A DNA stretch of 64,000 nucleotides from Paenibacillus sanguinis 2301083 = DSM 16941 (GCF_000374825.1 NZ_KB895381.1:124001-188000), one strand, 5' to 3'. Numbered from the stretch's first letter, positions 51,505-60,252 are shown. Translations and numbers: made by a program. The notes: generated by a model from the letters alone, not told the origin.

Positions 51505-52471
51505 CGACGGCATTTTTATACCCTACCCGATCAGCAATTTGTTCAATGGATAGATTCGTATATCGGATTAAGGTCTCGATTTCTTCCATCCGTATCTCTC
51601 TTACTATTTTCTGAAAGCTTTCTCCAAATTCCTCGGAGATTAAACGGCTAAGGTAACATTTATTATATGAAAATTCATTAGCCAATTGGTCCAGGGTAAT
51701 GGTTTGCATATTTTCTCTTACATAATTCAGCAGTTGATCCTGTTGTAATCGTTTCGTTTTTATATCAAAATGCACACTGTTTAGGATGGAATTACTTCTG
51801 CTAAGTTCAATAAATAACAGCTTCAAATAGCAGCACATGGCATCTTCAAAATAATTTGGCTTTTGATAGTATTCAGTTACTATTCTCTCAACAAAAGTTC
51901 TGATTAACGGATTTGACGCCGTACGAAAATGCAAATAGTGGTAGGATAAACTCCTTTTCATCACTGATTTGGTTAAAAAATCAAGCATGGAGTCCTGAAA
52001 CTCCTGACGTTCACCAAATTCAAACCCTAAGTACCTAGGGGGAATAATCATCTTGATGATGATGTCTTCGGGATTTGGCTGATACAATGCGTGCAGCACA
52101 TTCTGGTTAAGAATAAATAATTCTCCTTCATTCAGAATCATGAGCTGATCCTGCGATTCAATATATTGATAACAATGGCCTTTGTAGACATAGATAATTT
52201 CGATAAAATCGTGCCGATGAAAATAAGGCGCCGTAGAATAGTGATGCTTCTTAGCGCTGATCGTATCTTGCGTTCGGATTAACATATCGGGTGTAGCGTG
52301 ATCTTGATTCAATGAAGGAAACACATATTGTTGATCCTCAATAAGATGCTTCATGTTGTCGTTTAATTGATACTCCTCCTCCATTAACTCAACCAAAGGA
52401 CGGTCAATTCGCATCTTCTCTTCCTGATCCGAAAGCTGCAGGATCTTGTTAAACGAATGATTTAAGTTCAT
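51440..52471 (-). CDS. AraC-family regulator with cupin sensor
   Basis: This is a 343-residue protein. A cupin-like ligand domain occupies residues 60-160 (YSTAPYFHRHDFIEIIYVYK; EGELFILNQNVLHAL). The AraC DNA-binding domain is C-terminal (MQTITLDQLANEFSYNKCYL ... VGYKNAVVIYKMIREKYNMT). It is convergent with, and probably the cause of the truncation of, the 51292 gene. It is divergent from the phosphotransferase at 52626 with a 154-bp spacer. No partner gene indicates its target. Confidence 0.88.
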   Translation of the reverse strand: MNLNHSFNKILQLSDQEEKMRIDRPLVELMEEEYQLNDNMKHLIEDQQYVFPSLNQDHATPDMLIRTQDTISAKKHHYSTAPYFHRHDFIEIIYVYKGHCYQYIESQDQLMILNEGELFILNQNVLHALYQPNPEDIIIKMIIPPRYLGFEFGERQEFQDSMLDFLTKSVMKRSLSYHYLHFRTASNPLIRTFVERIVTEYYQKPNYFEDAMCCYLKLLFIELSRSNSILNSVHFDIKTKRLQQDQLLNYVRENMQTITLDQLANEFSYNKCYLSRLISEEFGESFQKIVREIRMEEIETLIRYTNLSIEQIADRVGYKNAVVIYKMIREKYNMTPTEFRKNR

Positions 52472-52625
52472 CTTCTTCCCCCAATGAAATAAGCATAAAA
52501 AAAGTAAACCGGAGATAGTAAAGGTCTAAAGTGGGTAAATATGTTTTTCTCTGCTTTGAAACTATACTGGAGTTAAGCTAGGTGAAAATGGAATGATAAC
52601 ATCATTGACAAAGGGTGGGGATTAG

Positions 52626-53582
52626 GTGTATTTAACCAAAAACACACAAAGTAAAGCTGCACTTGAGAAGTTGATTCAACACGCGTTTCCAGACAGGAAG
52701 CTAGATCATCTGCAAGAGTTGACGGAAGGATATTTTAATATCGCCTACGAGGTTTCTTTCGATGATGGGACAGCAAGTATTCTCAAGATAGCGCCTCATC
52801 CTGAAGTCACGGTCATGACCTACGAACAGAATATCATGGAGTCCGAAGTGCGTTCAATGCGATTGGTTACACAGAAGACCCATGTTCCCGTACCGAGGGT
52901 CGAATTTTATGATCCTTCCTGTGAATGGTGTAGTGCGCCCTATTTTTTCATGGAAAAGTTAAAAGGAGAAAGCTTGTCTTCCAGGAAATCAGGATTGACC
53001 CCGCACGAGGTAAACGATATTTATGCTTCGGTAGGTTCACTGACTAAAGAAATTAACCAAATTACAAACGCTTTCTTTGGATATCCTGGCCTACAGAGAC
53101 TTCAAGGCGAAAACTGGTATGAAGTGTTTTGTGAAATGCTGAAAGCCGTCTTGATGGATGCAGAAAAGGAAAGCATTGATCTTACGCTCTCTTCGCGCGA
53201 GCTATTGGAGTCGCTGGACAGGGATAAAGGCTTGTTTAGCGATGTCGCAACTCCGCGTTTAGTTCATTGGGATATATGGGATGGCAATATTTTTATTGAA
53301 GATGGGAAGATTACAGGATTAATAGATTGGGAACGATGCCTGTGGGGCGACCCGCTGATGGAGGTTGGATTCAGATCCTACGCGCAATCGCCTGACTTTT
53401 TGAGAGGCTACGGAATGGGACAGCTGACAGAGGAGGAAAATCGAAGAATTCTTTGGTACGATCTTTATTTGTTAATGATCGTTGCGCAAGAGCATGTGTA
53501 TCGGAAGTATGAAACGGCAGACTTATATGACTGGGCGACAACCTTATTAGGGAAGAAATATATCGAGTTGAACCCTAAATGA
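52626..53582 (+). CDS. aminoglycoside-phosphotransferase-fold kinase
   Basis: This 318-residue APH/choline-kinase-fold protein starts at GTG 52626 after GGGTGGGG. Lys54 in SILKIAP is the likely ATP lysine. The catalytic loop reads LVHWDIWDGNIFIE (His214, Asp216, Asn221), and the metal-binding Asp234 is in GLIDWERCLWGDPL. The family phosphorylates aminoglycosides, macrolides, choline or sugars. The sequence does not identify the substrate, so resistance should not be assumed. A TATACT -10 candidate lies at 52563. It is the first of a plus-strand series of small accessory genes. Confidence 0.85.
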   Translation: MYLTKNTQSKAALEKLIQHAFPDRKLDHLQELTEGYFNIAYEVSFDDGTASILKIAPHPEVTVMTYEQNIMESEVRSMRLVTQKTHVPVPRVEFYDPSCEWCSAPYFFMEKLKGESLSSRKSGLTPHEVNDIYASVGSLTKEINQITNAFFGYPGLQRLQGENWYEVFCEMLKAVLMDAEKESIDLTLSSRELLESLDRDKGLFSDVATPRLVHWDIWDGNIFIEDGKITGLIDWERCLWGDPLMEVGFRSYAQSPDFLRGYGMGQLTEEENRRILWYDLYLLMIVAQEHVYRKYETADLYDWATTLLGKKYIELNPK

Positions 53583-53623
53583 TAAAAGACATGAAGTGTA
53601 GTCTATATATAAAGGAGAGGGAC

Positions 53624-54475
53624 ATGAATATAGAAATTATACCTGTATACAAATACCTCGATGCTTACATCACAGACGTTGAAAACAGGGTAGATACGGT
53701 GGAGGCACTGTGGAGCAAATATGCAATCGACCCTTATTGGGAAACGCTATGCCAATATGCGCCGCACGATTTATCTGACAGGAAACCAAAGCCAATTACA
53801 GATATTGCAACACTGAAAAAGCAGATTGATTTACTGAACCCTATCGATCTTGCCAAGCTGAAAGACGAATTTCAGAAGGTTGCGGATTTATTACCCAATT
53901 ATGATGACGATCCTATATGTGTAGCTCTATATCCTTTGTCTGATGATAATTCTACTGTGAACAAATTTCAAAACGGCATCATAGGCAGCTCAACCTTTGG
54001 ACATATGCTGATAAATATCAATCCATTGGCTGATAGCTTTCTTCAGTGGATACCGTATGTTTTTGCACACGAGTATCATCACACCGTTTGGGGAAATTAC
54101 TGGTATGCGATTTACGGAGGCCAGTTGGAAAACCAATTTGTTAATTCTTTGCTGATTGACGGAGAAGCTGACAGCTTTGCCTTGTCTGTCTATCCCCACT
54201 TAAAACCTAAATGGCTGTTTGACATGTCGTATGACTTGGAACAGTCTCTTTGGAAAAATCATTATTCAAAGATAGTGCTGGAACAAGACGTTGATTATGG
54301 CAAATATATGTTTGGCGATCATCATTCGGGCATACCGTGGTGTGCCGGGTATGCGATCGGATACAGAATGGTTCAACAGTTTTTAATAAAAAATCCTCAG
54401 ATTACGTTCAAGAGGCTTCTTGAAATGCGTCCAATTAACATATTCCGGGAAAGCGAATATGATGTTTTCTTATGA
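53624..54475 (+). CDS. DUF2268-like zinc metalloprotease
   Basis: This 283-residue protein starts at ATG 53624 after AAAGGAGAGGG. The zinc motif HExxH is present as FAHEYHHTVWG (His149, Glu150, His153), and the later Glu in LLIDGEADSFA is a candidate third ligand. The layout (NPLADSFLQWIPYVFAHEYH) matches the DUF2268/YjaZ group of predicted Zn-dependent proteases. No signal peptide is present, so it is intracellular. It overlaps the next gene by 4 bp. The substrate is unknown. Confidence 0.8.
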   Translation: MNIEIIPVYKYLDAYITDVENRVDTVEALWSKYAIDPYWETLCQYAPHDLSDRKPKPITDIATLKKQIDLLNPIDLAKLKDEFQKVADLLPNYDDDPICVALYPLSDDNSTVNKFQNGIIGSSTFGHMLININPLADSFLQWIPYVFAHEYHHTVWGNYWYAIYGGQLENQFVNSLLIDGEADSFALSVYPHLKPKWLFDMSYDLEQSLWKNHYSKIVLEQDVDYGKYMFGDHHSGIPWCAGYAIGYRMVQQFLIKNPQITFKRLLEMRPINIFRESEYDVFL

Positions 54476-54840
54476 TGAGCAATAAACCCAAGAAGGATTT
54501 ATCGTTGGAACAGCGAAAAACAGACGTAGATTTATGGGCTATTGCCTTGATTTCTTTTGTGGTGCTTGGGATAACCTTGGGTTATCATGAGAAGTTTCCG
54601 GATGGTACATTTATGCATGCGGCATTACTTAAAGACGGACAAGAAATATTTGCTGTCAGTGAATCACATAATGACGCCTTTGTTGATGTGATGCTCGCAT
54701 CCTCCTTAAAAGCGTCACGCCCCACCATGAGCTACGGGATCAATTTTGATAGTGAAGATGAAGTGAAAAGAGCATATGAGATGTTGAAGAAGGATGGAAC
54801 GGTGCTGCTACCAATGCGATTAAAAACGAGAAAGCGGTGA
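54472..54840 (+). CDS. small PhnB/VOC-like protein, divergent N-terminus
   Basis: This is a 122-residue protein. From about residue 40 it matches the PhnB-type glyoxalase fold: a YHEKFPDGTFMHAALLKDGQ strand pair, INFDSEDEVKRAYEML and the terminal VLLPM strand. The first 40 residues lack the usual start of the fold and read as a polar stretch plus a hydrophobic one (AIALISFVVLGITLGYHE). That segment can be aligned only loosely with the expected AI.FY..VLGA.. motif. An old frameshift or N-terminal loss is possible. It overlaps both neighbours by 4 bp. Confidence 0.5.
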   Translation: MMSNKPKKDLSLEQRKTDVDLWAIALISFVVLGITLGYHEKFPDGTFMHAALLKDGQEIFAVSESHNDAFVDVMLASSLKASRPTMSYGINFDSEDEVKRAYEMLKKDGTVLLPMRLKTRKR

Positions 54841-55322
54841 AAGGAAACATGGTACATTTAGTCTATTGCGATCATACAGGCAAAAAGGGAGAGCGGGTTT
54901 TAGATCGAATTTTAGCGGGAACCAAAACGATGGTTGTGAGAGGAGCTGCCGGGCGCAAAATACCGCATAGCCGGGTGTTTGAGGGCGAGGCTCTTTATTT
55001 TATGGAGAAGGGTTCGGCGTTAATTTCTGCCTCCGCCATCGTTAAATCCGTTCAAAACTATGTGAAGCTGACAGAAGACGAAATTGTAAAAACGCTGAAC
55101 AATAATCAGGGCAAACTGAACTTATCCGAAAAGCAAAAGGAGCGTTGGCATAAGAAGTGTTTATGTCTCGTTGAATTTGAAGAGGTGCAGAACATAGAGC
55201 CGCCGCTTGCCTTTGATCATCAAGGGAACATGGACGATTGGCTTATGATCGATAGAATTGAGGATGTCGTGGTCGGGACGAGTATACCGTTTAATTATGA
55301 AAAGTCGAAGTTTGGAAAGTAA
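54837..55322 (+). CDS. ASCH/PUA-like hypothetical protein
   Basis: This is a 161-residue (or 157, from ATG 54849) soluble protein. The segment GERVLDRILAGTKTMVVRGA followed by GEALYFMEKGSALISASAIV resembles the ASCH/PUA beta-barrel (K.i..G.KT.E.R, then a G..l.f... strand). That fold binds RNA or modified nucleotides in several families. It is translationally coupled to the VOC-like gene (GTGA overlap). The function is not known; the fold call is moderate. Confidence 0.5.
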   Translation: MKGNMVHLVYCDHTGKKGERVLDRILAGTKTMVVRGAAGRKIPHSRVFEGEALYFMEKGSALISASAIVKSVQNYVKLTEDEIVKTLNNNQGKLNLSEKQKERWHKKCLCLVEFEEVQNIEPPLAFDHQGNMDDWLMIDRIEDVVVGTSIPFNYEKSKFGK

Positions 55323-55397
55323 GTGGGTGAGGAGCGTGAAAACAGCAATACTGGGGTTAGCGGAGGTTGAAGCGCAAACTGGCCAAGGAGATGAGAA

Positions 55398-55523
55398 ATG
55401 GTACTTGATAAACGCAGATTAGTTGGTTTTGTAATTTGTACTTTTCTTTTTACATATTCAGCATGGGGCCTAATCATTGCAGCAGACCGCTTCATACAGC
55501 AGTTGCTTCGTATCCCTCATTGA
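55398..55523 (+). pseudogene. N-terminal stump of a CPBP-type membrane protein
   Basis: ATG 55398 with AAGGAGATGAG upstream opens a 41-codon frame: MVLDKRRLVGFVICTFLFTY, then SAWGLIIAADRF and TGA at 55521. One membrane helix with the F..TY..WGLII pattern is the start of CPBP (CAAX-like) intramembrane proteases, which need several more helices. The rest is missing, so this is probably a degraded gene. The remainder of 55323-55649 has no convincing gene; a 28-codon frame from GTG 55336 is unsupported. Confidence 0.4.
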
Positions 55524-55649
55524 CAAGTTCGGCATGCGATGGGAACTGATGACCGAACAGGCGAAATGATAGTTGTGAAAAGGATAACATTGTGGAGAGT
55601 GAGTAAGATGAAGCTGGGAGATTGACTGAGCAAATGGAGAGGATATGCG

Positions 55650-56492
55650 ATGTTAAACGAACTTCAATCTGTACATAACGCATTCATAACAGCCATGAAA
55701 GCTCAACAAGGTGTGCTGGGAGCATGGTATTTTGGCTCTGCCGCTCATGGGACAACGGACGATCATTCCGATATCGACATTGTTTTTCTCGTGAAAGAAG
55801 GCGCTTATACGGCGGTAGATGAAAAACTCACCGTTATGCTTGAAGACGTGTGTGATGAAGTCATTCTTTGTTGGCCGGAGGATTTTAACAGCCAGGCCAT
55901 CAAAAACTATGGCTATATTTTGCGACAGAAGGAGCATTTGTTTCAGTATGATGTGTTCCTATTAAACAAAGGAAAGATAGACGACTATATGTGCCGGATT
56001 CATTACACCGAGTTGCAAGCAAAGGATATCGTCTTTGATCGGGATGGCAGTGTGCATGCGTTGGCGGATTTGGGAGTCAAGGGGCATTTGTGGAAAGATG
56101 ACATTCGGAGGCTGATTACAACTTATTGGTTTCATGTGCAGATGTCAGCCAAATATTTTGCGCGCCAAGACTTTTTTAAGTTAAACGGGGTCCTGCGCAT
56201 TTTGATGGATACGCATAGCTCTTTGCTGTTGACGGCATATGATCAAATCACCTGGGGCGGCTCGGCCAGCAAGCTGCATTATATAGATGAAACTAAACAA
56301 AAGCATTTGATGAAATATGGCTGTACAGAAGATTTGGTGATGGTCAGAGATAACCTCCTGCAAGCCATGGAATGGTTTGAGGACGATGTCAGAGAAATCA
56401 CAGAGCCGCATGAAAGCATACTCAGCCCAAGAGCCATTGAGCTTATCAAGCAGGACTGGATTGTAACAACCGGATCGATTGTTAATTTGTAA
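55650..56492 (+). CDS. nucleotidyltransferase-fold protein (adenylyltransferase-like)
   Basis: This is a 280-residue protein. The N-terminal nucleotidyltransferase core is WYFGSAAHGTTDDHSDIDIV, with Gly29-Ser30 and metal-binding Asp41/Asp43; a third Asp is likely in QYDVFLL. The C-terminal half is helical, as in aminoglycoside 6-adenylyltransferases and related proteins. ATG 55650 follows GGAGAGG. It could modify an antibiotic or another small molecule; the substrate cannot be told from sequence. It is located among other resistance-like accessory genes. Confidence 0.8.
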   Translation: MLNELQSVHNAFITAMKAQQGVLGAWYFGSAAHGTTDDHSDIDIVFLVKEGAYTAVDEKLTVMLEDVCDEVILCWPEDFNSQAIKNYGYILRQKEHLFQYDVFLLNKGKIDDYMCRIHYTELQAKDIVFDRDGSVHALADLGVKGHLWKDDIRRLITTYWFHVQMSAKYFARQDFFKLNGVLRILMDTHSSLLLTAYDQITWGGSASKLHYIDETKQKHLMKYGCTEDLVMVRDNLLQAMEWFEDDVREITEPHESILSPRAIELIKQDWIVTTGSIVNL

Positions 56493-56510
56493 TGGAGGGG
56501 GAAATATGCT

Positions 56511-56723
56511 ATGCGGAAATGGGTTGCCAATATGAAAGCCATTGTCAATAAGGACCTGGCCCGATTGCTGATGGCGGACAAGAAGTCTGCGGGGGCGAGC
56601 ATTTCTCTGGCCTTCCTGTACACCATGCTCTTCCCTGAGCTGGATATAGAGCCTGAGGAGTTCTTCACTCCTTTCATCCTGCTTCATCCTTTTGGTATAG
56701 CTGTCCTTACTCAGCGGAAATGA
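56511..56723 (+). CDS. hypothetical 70-residue protein
   Basis: This small frame starts at ATG 56511, 11 bases after a GGAGGGGG site. The basic N-terminus (MRKWVANMKAIVNKDLARLL) is followed by a polar middle and a hydrophobic, proline-containing C-terminal half (FFTPFILLHPFGIAVL). I recognise no family. It sits 18 bp after the nucleotidyltransferase and overlaps the frame of the next gene only before that gene's true start. It may be a real small protein or a fragment. Confidence 0.4.
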   Translation: MRKWVANMKAIVNKDLARLLMADKKSAGASISLAFLYTMLFPELDIEPEEFFTPFILLHPFGIAVLTQRK

Positions 56724-56743
56724 ATGTGAAAGGAGCAACTAAT

Positions 56744-57157
56744 ATGGACCATGTGGAAAAAGTAAGGTTTTTTTATGAGTCGATTACATCTGAGCATTTG
56801 ATGGATGAAGTTCCTCATTATGTATCAGACCAGTGTGTGATTAGAACAGGGGAAAAAATCATTCCGGTTGGGATCGAGGGCATGAAGCAACACATGATTG
56901 AAGTAAGGCAGACCTATCCTGATTTAAAAATGCTCATTACGGCTCAATATTGTGACGGTGATTACGTCATTTCTGAATTTATAATGGAAGGAACACATCA
57001 AGGCGAGTGGCTCGGCATGAAGCCTTCTGGCAAGAAGTTGTGTATTACCGGAGTCAATATTGACAAGGTACTAAACGGAAAGATTGTGGAGCATGGAGGG
57101 GCGGCCAATACATTTGAAGCTTTGTTTGCGGCCAAAATTATTTGCCCCGCTCCGTAA
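56744..57157 (+). CDS. SnoaL-like polyketide-cyclase-fold protein
   Basis: This 137-residue protein starts at ATG 56744 after AAAGGAG. The fold marks are VRFFYESITSEHLMDEVPHY, GIEGMKQHMIEVRQTYPDLK, a MEGTHQGEWLGMKPSGKKL strand-turn and the terminal IVEHGGAANT segment. They match SnoaL/NTF2-like ester cyclases, which are often of unknown function outside antibiotic pathways. It stands alone with its own ribosome site among other small accessory genes. The specific reaction is unknown. Confidence 0.8.
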   Translation: MDHVEKVRFFYESITSEHLMDEVPHYVSDQCVIRTGEKIIPVGIEGMKQHMIEVRQTYPDLKMLITAQYCDGDYVISEFIMEGTHQGEWLGMKPSGKKLCITGVNIDKVLNGKIVEHGGAANTFEALFAAKIICPAP

Positions 57158-57266
57158 CAAGGAGCTGTGGTTCCACTATCGGGCGAAACAAGCAATGATA
57201 AAAAATAGCGACATTTTTGAATATGGCGACTTTGCGGCATCATATAAAACAAATGGAGGAACAGAG

Positions 57267-57626
57267 ATGAAACTTCATGGAGCTTGTATTCAGACTCATA
57301 ACGCGACAGAGCTTGTTAATTTTTATCAGAAAATTTTTCAACAAGAACCGGATGTAGACGGTGGAGTCGATTTTCGTTTTTATGATGCTCAACTTGTTAT
57401 TTTTAAGCTGACTGATGAAAATGCTTCTTCAACCAAAAATTTAGCTTTAATATACGCTGTTGATGATGTGGATGTTGAATATCAGAGAGTAATTGACCTT
57501 GATATAAGTGTGAACTCTCCACCAACGGATAAGCCTTGGGGTGTAAGGTCATTTCTGGTTAATGACCCTGACGGGAATACAATAAGTTTTTTTGCGTACC
57601 TGATTGAAGATCATGCAAAGAACTAA
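57267..57626 (+). CDS. VOC-family glyoxalase/bleomycin-resistance-like protein
   Basis: This 119-residue protein starts at ATG 57267, preceded by GGAGGAACAGAG; the longer open frame upstream overlaps the SnoaL gene and lacks a site. One VOC module is visible: LHGACIQTHNATELVNFYQK at the start and VRSFLVNDPDGNTISFFAYL at the end. Members dispose of toxic aldehydes, bind drugs such as bleomycin, or have unknown roles. No specific substrate is evident. Confidence 0.82.
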   Translation: MKLHGACIQTHNATELVNFYQKIFQQEPDVDGGVDFRFYDAQLVIFKLTDENASSTKNLALIYAVDDVDVEYQRVIDLDISVNSPPTDKPWGVRSFLVNDPDGNTISFFAYLIEDHAKN

Positions 57627-57819
57627 GTGCATCGCTCTTCTAGTGGGCTTCTCTATCATTTGGCCACAAGAAGATAAGAGGAGAAAGCCGAAATCAGACA
57701 GCGTTCATTTATCCAACTGCGGTGTGGCCGGTCAAGAAGGTGCTTGGTCGTACAACTTTGGGGTAACACAATGAGGGCGGCGATATCATCTAACACGTCG
57801 ATATACAAGGAGGCTCTTT

Positions 57820-57933
57820 ATGAAAGGTGGATTGCCCAAATGGATGATGTTTGAGCTGACCAATACTTCTTTATTTCCTGATATGGAAAAGCTGCTACAA
57901 ATCAAACGGAAGCCCAACAAAAAGTACAAGTGA
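57820..57933 (+). CDS. hypothetical 37-residue peptide
   Basis: ATG 57820 follows a perfect AAGGAGG at 8-base spacing. The frame reads MKGGLPKWMMFELTNTSLFP and a lysine-rich tail (RKPNKKYK) before TGA 57931. The strong ribosome site supports expression, but no family is recognised. The rest of 57627-57986 shows no other supported gene. Confidence 0.35.
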   Translation: MKGGLPKWMMFELTNTSLFPDMEKLLQIKRKPNKKYK

Positions 57934-57986
57934 TTTGAATCTGTAGCAGGTTAGGTACTGGAATATCCTTAAAAAGGGGAGAGAGC

Positions 57987-58937
57987 ATGGAGAAGGAAAT
58001 ATTTCTTTCTGTGGACGGGCTAAGCAAATCCTACGGAAGCGCACGGGTCGTGGATCAGGTAAGCTTTTCGGTATTTAGAGGAGAGGTGTTCGGATTGCTT
58101 GGCCCAAATGGCGCCGGCAAAACGACGACGATCAGTATGCTGTGCGGACTGTTGAAAGCGGATGCCGGAAACGTGGCTTATGGCGGAATTTCGATATCGG
58201 CACACTATCCTCAGGTTAAAGGGATGATCGGATTATGTCCTCAGGACATTGTGATCTGGGAGAAACTGACCTGTTCCGAACAGTTGAAATTTGCCGGGAT
58301 GTCCTATGGATTAGCTCCAAAAGAGGCCGGCAAAAGGGCAGGGTACCTGCTGGAAGCCCTTGGACTTACAGATAAAAGGAATAAGCTTGCCGGGACTCTT
58401 TCCGGAGGCATGCAAAGAAGGCTGAATATCGCGCTTGCGCTTGTCCATGATCCGGACCTGATCATCCTGGATGAGCCTCAGGCAGGGCTTGATCCGCAGA
58501 GCCGTGTTCTTGTGCGAGACTTTATCAGACAACTGGCGGCCCAACAGAAAAGTGTACTCCTTACGACGCATGACATGGATGAAGCTGATCGACTATCCAA
58601 TCGAGTAGCTATTATTGACCATGGGAAAATACTCCAGATCGACACGCCTGAAAGACTTAAAGAAAAATCAGGCAAGGGAGATATTTTACAGGTCAGACTC
58701 AGCGGAATACCCGCGGGGCAAACCGATAAACTGCTGGAAGCCTTTCCGCCCGTATTCACAGAAAAAAAGCTGGTAGACGGTCTTTTATTGCTTGGCGCAA
58801 GCCATGTGGTTGAGCACATTCCCATCGTTAACCAGACATTAAAAGCATTTCGTATCCAGATGGTGGATATGACGATCCGCAAGCGGACGCTTGAAGACGC
58901 ATTTATTTCTATGACAGGAAGGGGGCTTCGGGAATGA
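57987..58937 (+). CDS. ABC-2 exporter ATPase
   Basis: This is a 316-residue ATPase of the drug/antibiotic exporter (DrrA-like) class. Walker A is GPNGAGKTT (39-47), the signature LSGGMQRRLNIALAL, Walker B LIILDEPQAGLDP and switch His in TTHDMDEADRL. The DrrA-like C-terminal extension ends in the usual TLEDAFISMTGRGL motif. It overlaps the permease gene by 4 bp and follows AAAGGGGAGAG. With 58934-60076 it forms a two-gene exporter. The substrate is unknown. Confidence 0.92.
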   Translation: MEKEIFLSVDGLSKSYGSARVVDQVSFSVFRGEVFGLLGPNGAGKTTTISMLCGLLKADAGNVAYGGISISAHYPQVKGMIGLCPQDIVIWEKLTCSEQLKFAGMSYGLAPKEAGKRAGYLLEALGLTDKRNKLAGTLSGGMQRRLNIALALVHDPDLIILDEPQAGLDPQSRVLVRDFIRQLAAQQKSVLLTTHDMDEADRLSNRVAIIDHGKILQIDTPERLKEKSGKGDILQVRLSGIPAGQTDKLLEAFPPVFTEKKLVDGLLLLGASHVVEHIPIVNQTLKAFRIQMVDMTIRKRTLEDAFISMTGRGLRE

Positions 58938-60076
58938 AACTGATAGCGGCTGCAATCAAGTCATGGAAAGAAAATATTCGGGACTGGAAAGTACTTGTGA
59001 TGGTGCTGTTTTTTTCTCCGTTTTTTCTGCTGATCATGTACTTGTTTTATGGGGGAGAGCCGACTACATACCCTATCGGAGTTCTTAATCTCGATGGTGG
59101 CAAACCGGCGACTGAACTGGTTGAAATGATCCAAGAGAAGAAGGGACAGAATGGCGAGAATATATTCGATTTCAGCCCTATCACCGAGCTTCCTGAATTG
59201 GAGGCGCAAGTAAAAGAGAAAACAATCGATATTGGAATGGTTATTCCTAGCGATTATTCCAAAAGCCATGCCGATGCCATCTCAAAGAAAGCGATTGTCC
59301 CGTCGGAAGTCCATTTTTACGGGAGCATGAATAATCTGCGATATCCCGTTGCGGCAGTCATGGCCGCTGATGAGGTGAATAAACAAGGGATCGCGGCCGC
59401 CCAAATTACACTTCCCGCTTCGATAACCGAAACCTTTTTGGAGAAACAACTTCCCTTAAATGAGTTTGACGGTTATGTTCCGGGGTTGCTGGCTTTGGCC
59501 ATCTTAATGATCTTGTTTACCGCATCCGCATCCATTGTGAAGGAGAACGATAAAAAAACACTGATCCGGCTGAAGCTGAGCCGTCTCGGAGCCGTTCATT
59601 TCCTTACGGCTATTGGTATGGTGCAAGCCATTATCGCTGTAGGTGCGCTTGTTCTTTCTTATTGGACTGCATTGGGGCTGGGCTACAGTCCGGCAGGGAA
59701 TTTCGGGCCTGTTCTTCTGATTGGCATCCTTTCCAGCCTTTCGATGGTTTCCGTAAGTCTGGTAGTGGCAAGCTTCCTGAATACGGTTTTTGATGTGTTA
59801 ACCGTGGGCTGTTTTCCATTCTTTATCCTCATGTTCTTTTCAGGCGCGATGTTCCCGCTGCCGAAGTTGAATATGCTCTCCATCCTTGGGCATTCATTGG
59901 GGCTGACGGACATTTTGCCGCTTACGCATACGGTGAATGCCTTTAATAAAATATTGAATTACGGAGCCGGCTTCTACGAGATCCAATTTGAGGTTTTCAT
60001 GATGGTTGTGCTCACACTCCTCTATTTTTTGGCAGGATTAGTTCTATACCAGAAGCGCAAGCTATCCAAAGCGTAA
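58934..60076 (+). CDS. ABC-2 exporter permease with large outer domain
   Basis: This is a 380-residue permease. TM1 (VLVMVLFFSPFFLLIMYLFY) is followed by an extracellular region of about 150 residues (ABC2_membrane_3 type; PIGVLNLDGG, IDIGMVIPSDYSK). Five more helices occupy residues 190-375, with the cytoplasmic VKENDKKTLIRLKLSRLG loop that contacts the ATPase. The gene is coupled to the ATPase by a 4-bp overlap. Similar YhgE/YadH-like pumps export lipids, antibiotics or peptides; the cargo here is open. Confidence 0.9.
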   Translation: MKLIAAAIKSWKENIRDWKVLVMVLFFSPFFLLIMYLFYGGEPTTYPIGVLNLDGGKPATELVEMIQEKKGQNGENIFDFSPITELPELEAQVKEKTIDIGMVIPSDYSKSHADAISKKAIVPSEVHFYGSMNNLRYPVAAVMAADEVNKQGIAAAQITLPASITETFLEKQLPLNEFDGYVPGLLALAILMILFTASASIVKENDKKTLIRLKLSRLGAVHFLTAIGMVQAIIAVGALVLSYWTALGLGYSPAGNFGPVLLIGILSSLSMVSVSLVVASFLNTVFDVLTVGCFPFFILMFFSGAMFPLPKLNMLSILGHSLGLTDILPLTHTVNAFNKILNYGAGFYEIQFEVFMMVVLTLLYFLAGLVLYQKRKLSKA

Positions 60077-60127
60077 ATCTCTCCTGAATTCGATATATCC
60101 GAATCGTCTATGAAAGGATGATTACAG

Positions 60128-60247
60128 GTGATAATTGGGACTCAATGGTATACGAGGGGAGAGTGGATCAATAAGAGGATCCCATTCGGTAATTTTGAAG
60201 TTGTGGATCATGGGTTTAGGGAAGGTTTTTTTCATACTCGTAACTGA
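60128..60247 (+). CDS. hypothetical 39-residue ORF or gene fragment
   Basis: GTG 60128 with AAAGGA nine bases upstream starts a frame reading MIIGTQWYTRGEWINKRIPF followed by GNFEVVDHGFREGFF and TGA 60245. The aromatic, charged composition looks protein-like, but I know no family. It could be a fragment. It occupies most of the gap between the exporter and the opposite gene at 60253. Confidence 0.3.
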   Translation: MIIGTQWYTRGEWINKRIPFGNFEVVDHGFREGFFHTRN

Positions 60248-60252
60248 TTGAA

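Noticed and set aside
56181-56738. Minus-strand open frame of 185 codons opposite the nucleotidyltransferase
   Set aside because: The plus-strand genes in this interval have good ribosome sites and motifs; the minus-strand product is low in recognisable structure.
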